From: Oxalobacter paraformigenes
GTDB lineage: Bacteria; Pseudomonadota; Gammaproteobacteria; Burkholderiales; Burkholderiaceae_D
Reading direction: 5' to 3'
Assembly (NCBI RefSeq): GCF_000158475.2
Contig: NZ_KI392031.1
Location: 931,786-995,785 of the forward strand
DNA length: 64,000 nucleotides
Shown here: positions 62,232 through 64,000 of the stretch, piece after piece
How the letters are laid out: every line of letters begins with the position of its first letter
Position numbering within the stretch: the first letter of the stretch is position 1
Translations under genes and position numbers: made by a program
The notes under the pieces: model-generated
Told to the model about the DNA's origin: nothing
What the model saw: the letters and a program-made list of their open reading frames with translations, nothing else
Database searches by the model: none

Positions 62232-64000
62232 TCATGCCGAATGCAGGAATGCCGGTTTTCCCTTACGGATTGCCTCGCGCAATCTTTCCGGCAGGCCGGA
62301 GTGCCGGACTGCGTTGTTTTTCAGGCTCTCCGCCAGAACGGTTTTCGGCGCCATCACCGCTATTTTTTCGCGTGCGCGGGTAATGCCGGTATAAACCAGT
62401 TCCCGGCAAAGCACACGGGAAAACTGTGCGGGCAGCAAAAGGGCGACCGAATCGAATTCCGACCCCTGCGACTGATGAACGGTCATGGCAAAAGACGTTT
62501 CATGTTCACCCAGACGGGAAGGGGACAACGCCCTGAACGTCCCGTCTTCTTTCGGGAAAAAAACCGCCAGACGGCCCGATGCATCGGGAAGCGCGATTCC
62601 GACATCGCCATTGAAAAGCCTTAGCGCATAGTCGTTTCGCCGGATCATGACCGGTCTTCCGGCAAACCAGTCGGCACTGGCGGACTGGCCGGCACGCCCC
62701 GTTTTCGACAGATGCGCGGCGATCAGGCGATTGACCGCCTTAACGCCGCAAGGCCCTTCCCGGACGGCGCACAGAATGCGGAAACGGCTGAACGCCCGGA
62801 AAACCCGGACGGGATCATGCGGATGGTTTTCCAGGCAATCGAAATAATCCCGGTAAGCCGTCACAAGCGTCGTTTCCAGACGCGATGCAACTTCCGTATC
62901 GGCCGTATCGAACCAGACAACCGAAGCATCCTTTCCGGAACAGAGAAAATCCAGCGCTTCCTCACTCCGGCGCATCCGGATATCGGCCGCCAGTTTGCCG
63001 ATACCCGAATCCTCACTGAACCGGTAATTGCGCGTCAGCCAGACGACCCGGTTTTCCAGCGGCGTCGCCTGTCCGGACGGGGACGAAAGCGACGGGGGAG
63101 GGCGCAAACCCGTCAGTTTTTCCAGATCGGCAAGGCAGGCTTCGGAAAACACCCGCTTTCCGCTCAGTTCCGAAAAAACCGACCCCGCTTCCACGGCAGC
63201 CAGCTGATCCTTGTCGCCCAGCAAAATCACTCTGGCATGGGCAGGCAGGGCAGCGAAAAGCCGGGACGCCATTGCCAGATCGAGCATTGACGCTTCATCG
63301 ACAATCAGGGTATCCAGCGGAAGCGGATTTGTCGCATGGAACCGCACGCTTCCCCTGTCGCCCGTCATGCCCAAAAGCCGGTGGACTGTCCGCGCTTCTT
63401 TCGGGATCAGCGGCTGCATGTGAAGCGGGAAAAGAGAAGAGCGCTGCGAAATGGCCTCCAGCATGCGCATGGCGGCTTTCCCGGTCGGCGCGGCCAGCAC
63501 GATCCGGTTTTCCGGATCGGTTTCCAAAAGACAGGCCAGAAGCGAAGCGACTGTGGTGGTTTTGCCGGTTCCCGGGCCGCCCGACACGATCAGGAACGGT
63601 TCCCGCAAGGCCAGCGCGACAGCGGCCTTTTGCCAGTCGAACGGTTTTCCTTTTCCGGAGGGAAACAGGATATCCAGCAGGGGACGGATGAGCGCGGCAT
63701 CGACTTTGCCCGGAACGTTCCGGGCCGCGATGCATTCCGCCAGAGCGCGTTCATAATCGAAATAACGGTGCAGATACAGGCGCTCGTCGCCGTCCAGAAT
63801 CAGGGGAGCGTTTCCGGGATCGGCGGCTTCAGCGACGACGCCGGACGCCAGCAATGTTTCCCGGATGCTTTCGGGTGATACCCCTTCCCCGGAACCGGCC
63901 AGTTCTGCCAGCGCCAGACAGGCGTTTCCGGAAGAAACGGCCAGACTGACGCGATACGCCGCCTCCTTGAGCAGCGCTTCGCCCGGCCTGTCCAGAGGAG
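62232..64000 (-). CDS. recD: exodeoxyribonuclease V alpha subunit RecD (5' end outside window)
   Basis: 5'-3' helicase subunit of RecBCD. The visible 589 codons stay open through the right edge (ending there with PLDRPGEALLKEAAYRVSLA), so the start is beyond 64000. It has Walker A VSGGPGTGKTTTVASLLA, Walker B VDEASMLDLAMASRLF, and the C-terminal helicase motif MTVHQSQGSEFDSVALLLP with VYTGITRAREKIAV. The N-terminal part with LAELAGSGEGVSPESIRETL is typical. RecB and RecC are presumably upstream, outside the window. Confidence 0.95.
   Translation of the reverse strand, partial: PLDRPGEALLKEAAYRVSLAVSSGNACLALAELAGSGEGVSPESIRETLLASGVVAEAADPGNAPLILDGDERLYLHRYFDYERALAECIAARNVPGKVDAALIRPLLDILFPSGKGKPFDWQKAAVALALREPFLIVSGGPGTGKTTTVASLLACLLETDPENRIVLAAPTGKAAMRMLEAISQRSSLFPLHMQPLIPKEARTVHRLLGMTGDRGSVRFHATNPLPLDTLIVDEASMLDLAMASRLFAALPAHARVILLGDKDQLAAVEAGSVFSELSGKRVFSEACLADLEKLTGLRPPPSLSSPSGQATPLENRVVWLTRNYRFSEDSGIGKLAADIRMRRSEEALDFLCSGKDASVVWFDTADTEVASRLETTLVTAYRDYFDCLENHPHDPVRVFRAFSRFRILCAVREGPCGVKAVNRLIAAHLSKTGRAGQSASADWFAGRPVMIRRNDYALRLFNGDVGIALPDASGRLAVFFPKEDGTFRALSPSRLGEHETSFAMTVHQSQGSEFDSVALLLPAQFSRVLCRELVYTGITRAREKIAVMAPKTVLAESLKNNAVRHSGLPERLREAIRKGKPAFLHSA

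Overview
The window is a 64 kb piece of a betaproteobacterial chromosome of about 50-55% GC. Gene content (type I-C CRISPR-Cas, bactofilin, HpnC-type squalene synthase, single-copy Ppa, RecD, YbaK, MntP, many c-di-GMP proteins) fits Burkholderiales. An Oxalobacter-like member of the Oxalobacteraceae is my best guess, but nothing in the window proves the genus. Genes are separated by unusually long non-coding stretches (several of 0.5-1.3 kb) rich in CCGGAAA/TTTCCGG words.

Layout. 1-2.0 kb: end of an unidentified gene, a bactofilin and an AraC-type regulator. 2.2-11.1 kb: a complete type I-C CRISPR-Cas locus, cas3-cas5c-cas8c(-internal cas11c)-cas7c-cas4-cas1-cas2, then a leader and an array of 11 repeats and 10 spacers. 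11.4-18 kb: a small heat-shock protein behind a sigma32-like promoter, a protein with a YIG-like core, and a large hybrid sensor kinase with one degenerate receiver. 18-29 kb: YbaK, MntP, two MFS transporters, an OmpH-like protein, pyrophosphatase and two tandem diguanylate cyclases. 29-42 kb: an EAL phosphodiesterase convergent with them, a TauE exporter, an ion channel with an odd filter, MscL, a BigR-PmpA-PmpB sulfur operon, a truncated NimA-like remnant, DUF445 plus LMW-PTP, a P-type ATPase and a tandem UspA. 42-50 kb: a divergent RmlC, a FAH-family enzyme, Ugd, a deoxyinosine glycosylase, small genes, a GNAT and an iron-dependent alcohol dehydrogenase. 50-56 kb: an acyltransferase with a 14-nt homopolymer, rpmB-rpmG, hpnC and small hypotheticals. 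56-64 kb: tRNA-Gly, tRNA-Leu, a secreted PLD nuclease, a DUF302 protein, hypotheticals, an XRE regulator and the 3' part of recD.

Most striking result: CRISPR spacer 5 (10721-10756) is identical over all 36 bases to the last codons of the chromosome's own iron-containing alcohol dehydrogenase (50241-50276). The cas genes look intact. The flank beside the target is GAA rather than the TTC expected for type I-C, which may be why this self-targeting spacer is tolerated. Also notable are a probable phase-variable O-acyltransferase (C14 tract after codon 8, AT-rich SGNH half), the nested cas11c with its own strong ribosome binding site, and a predicted epimerase lacking its catalytic histidine.
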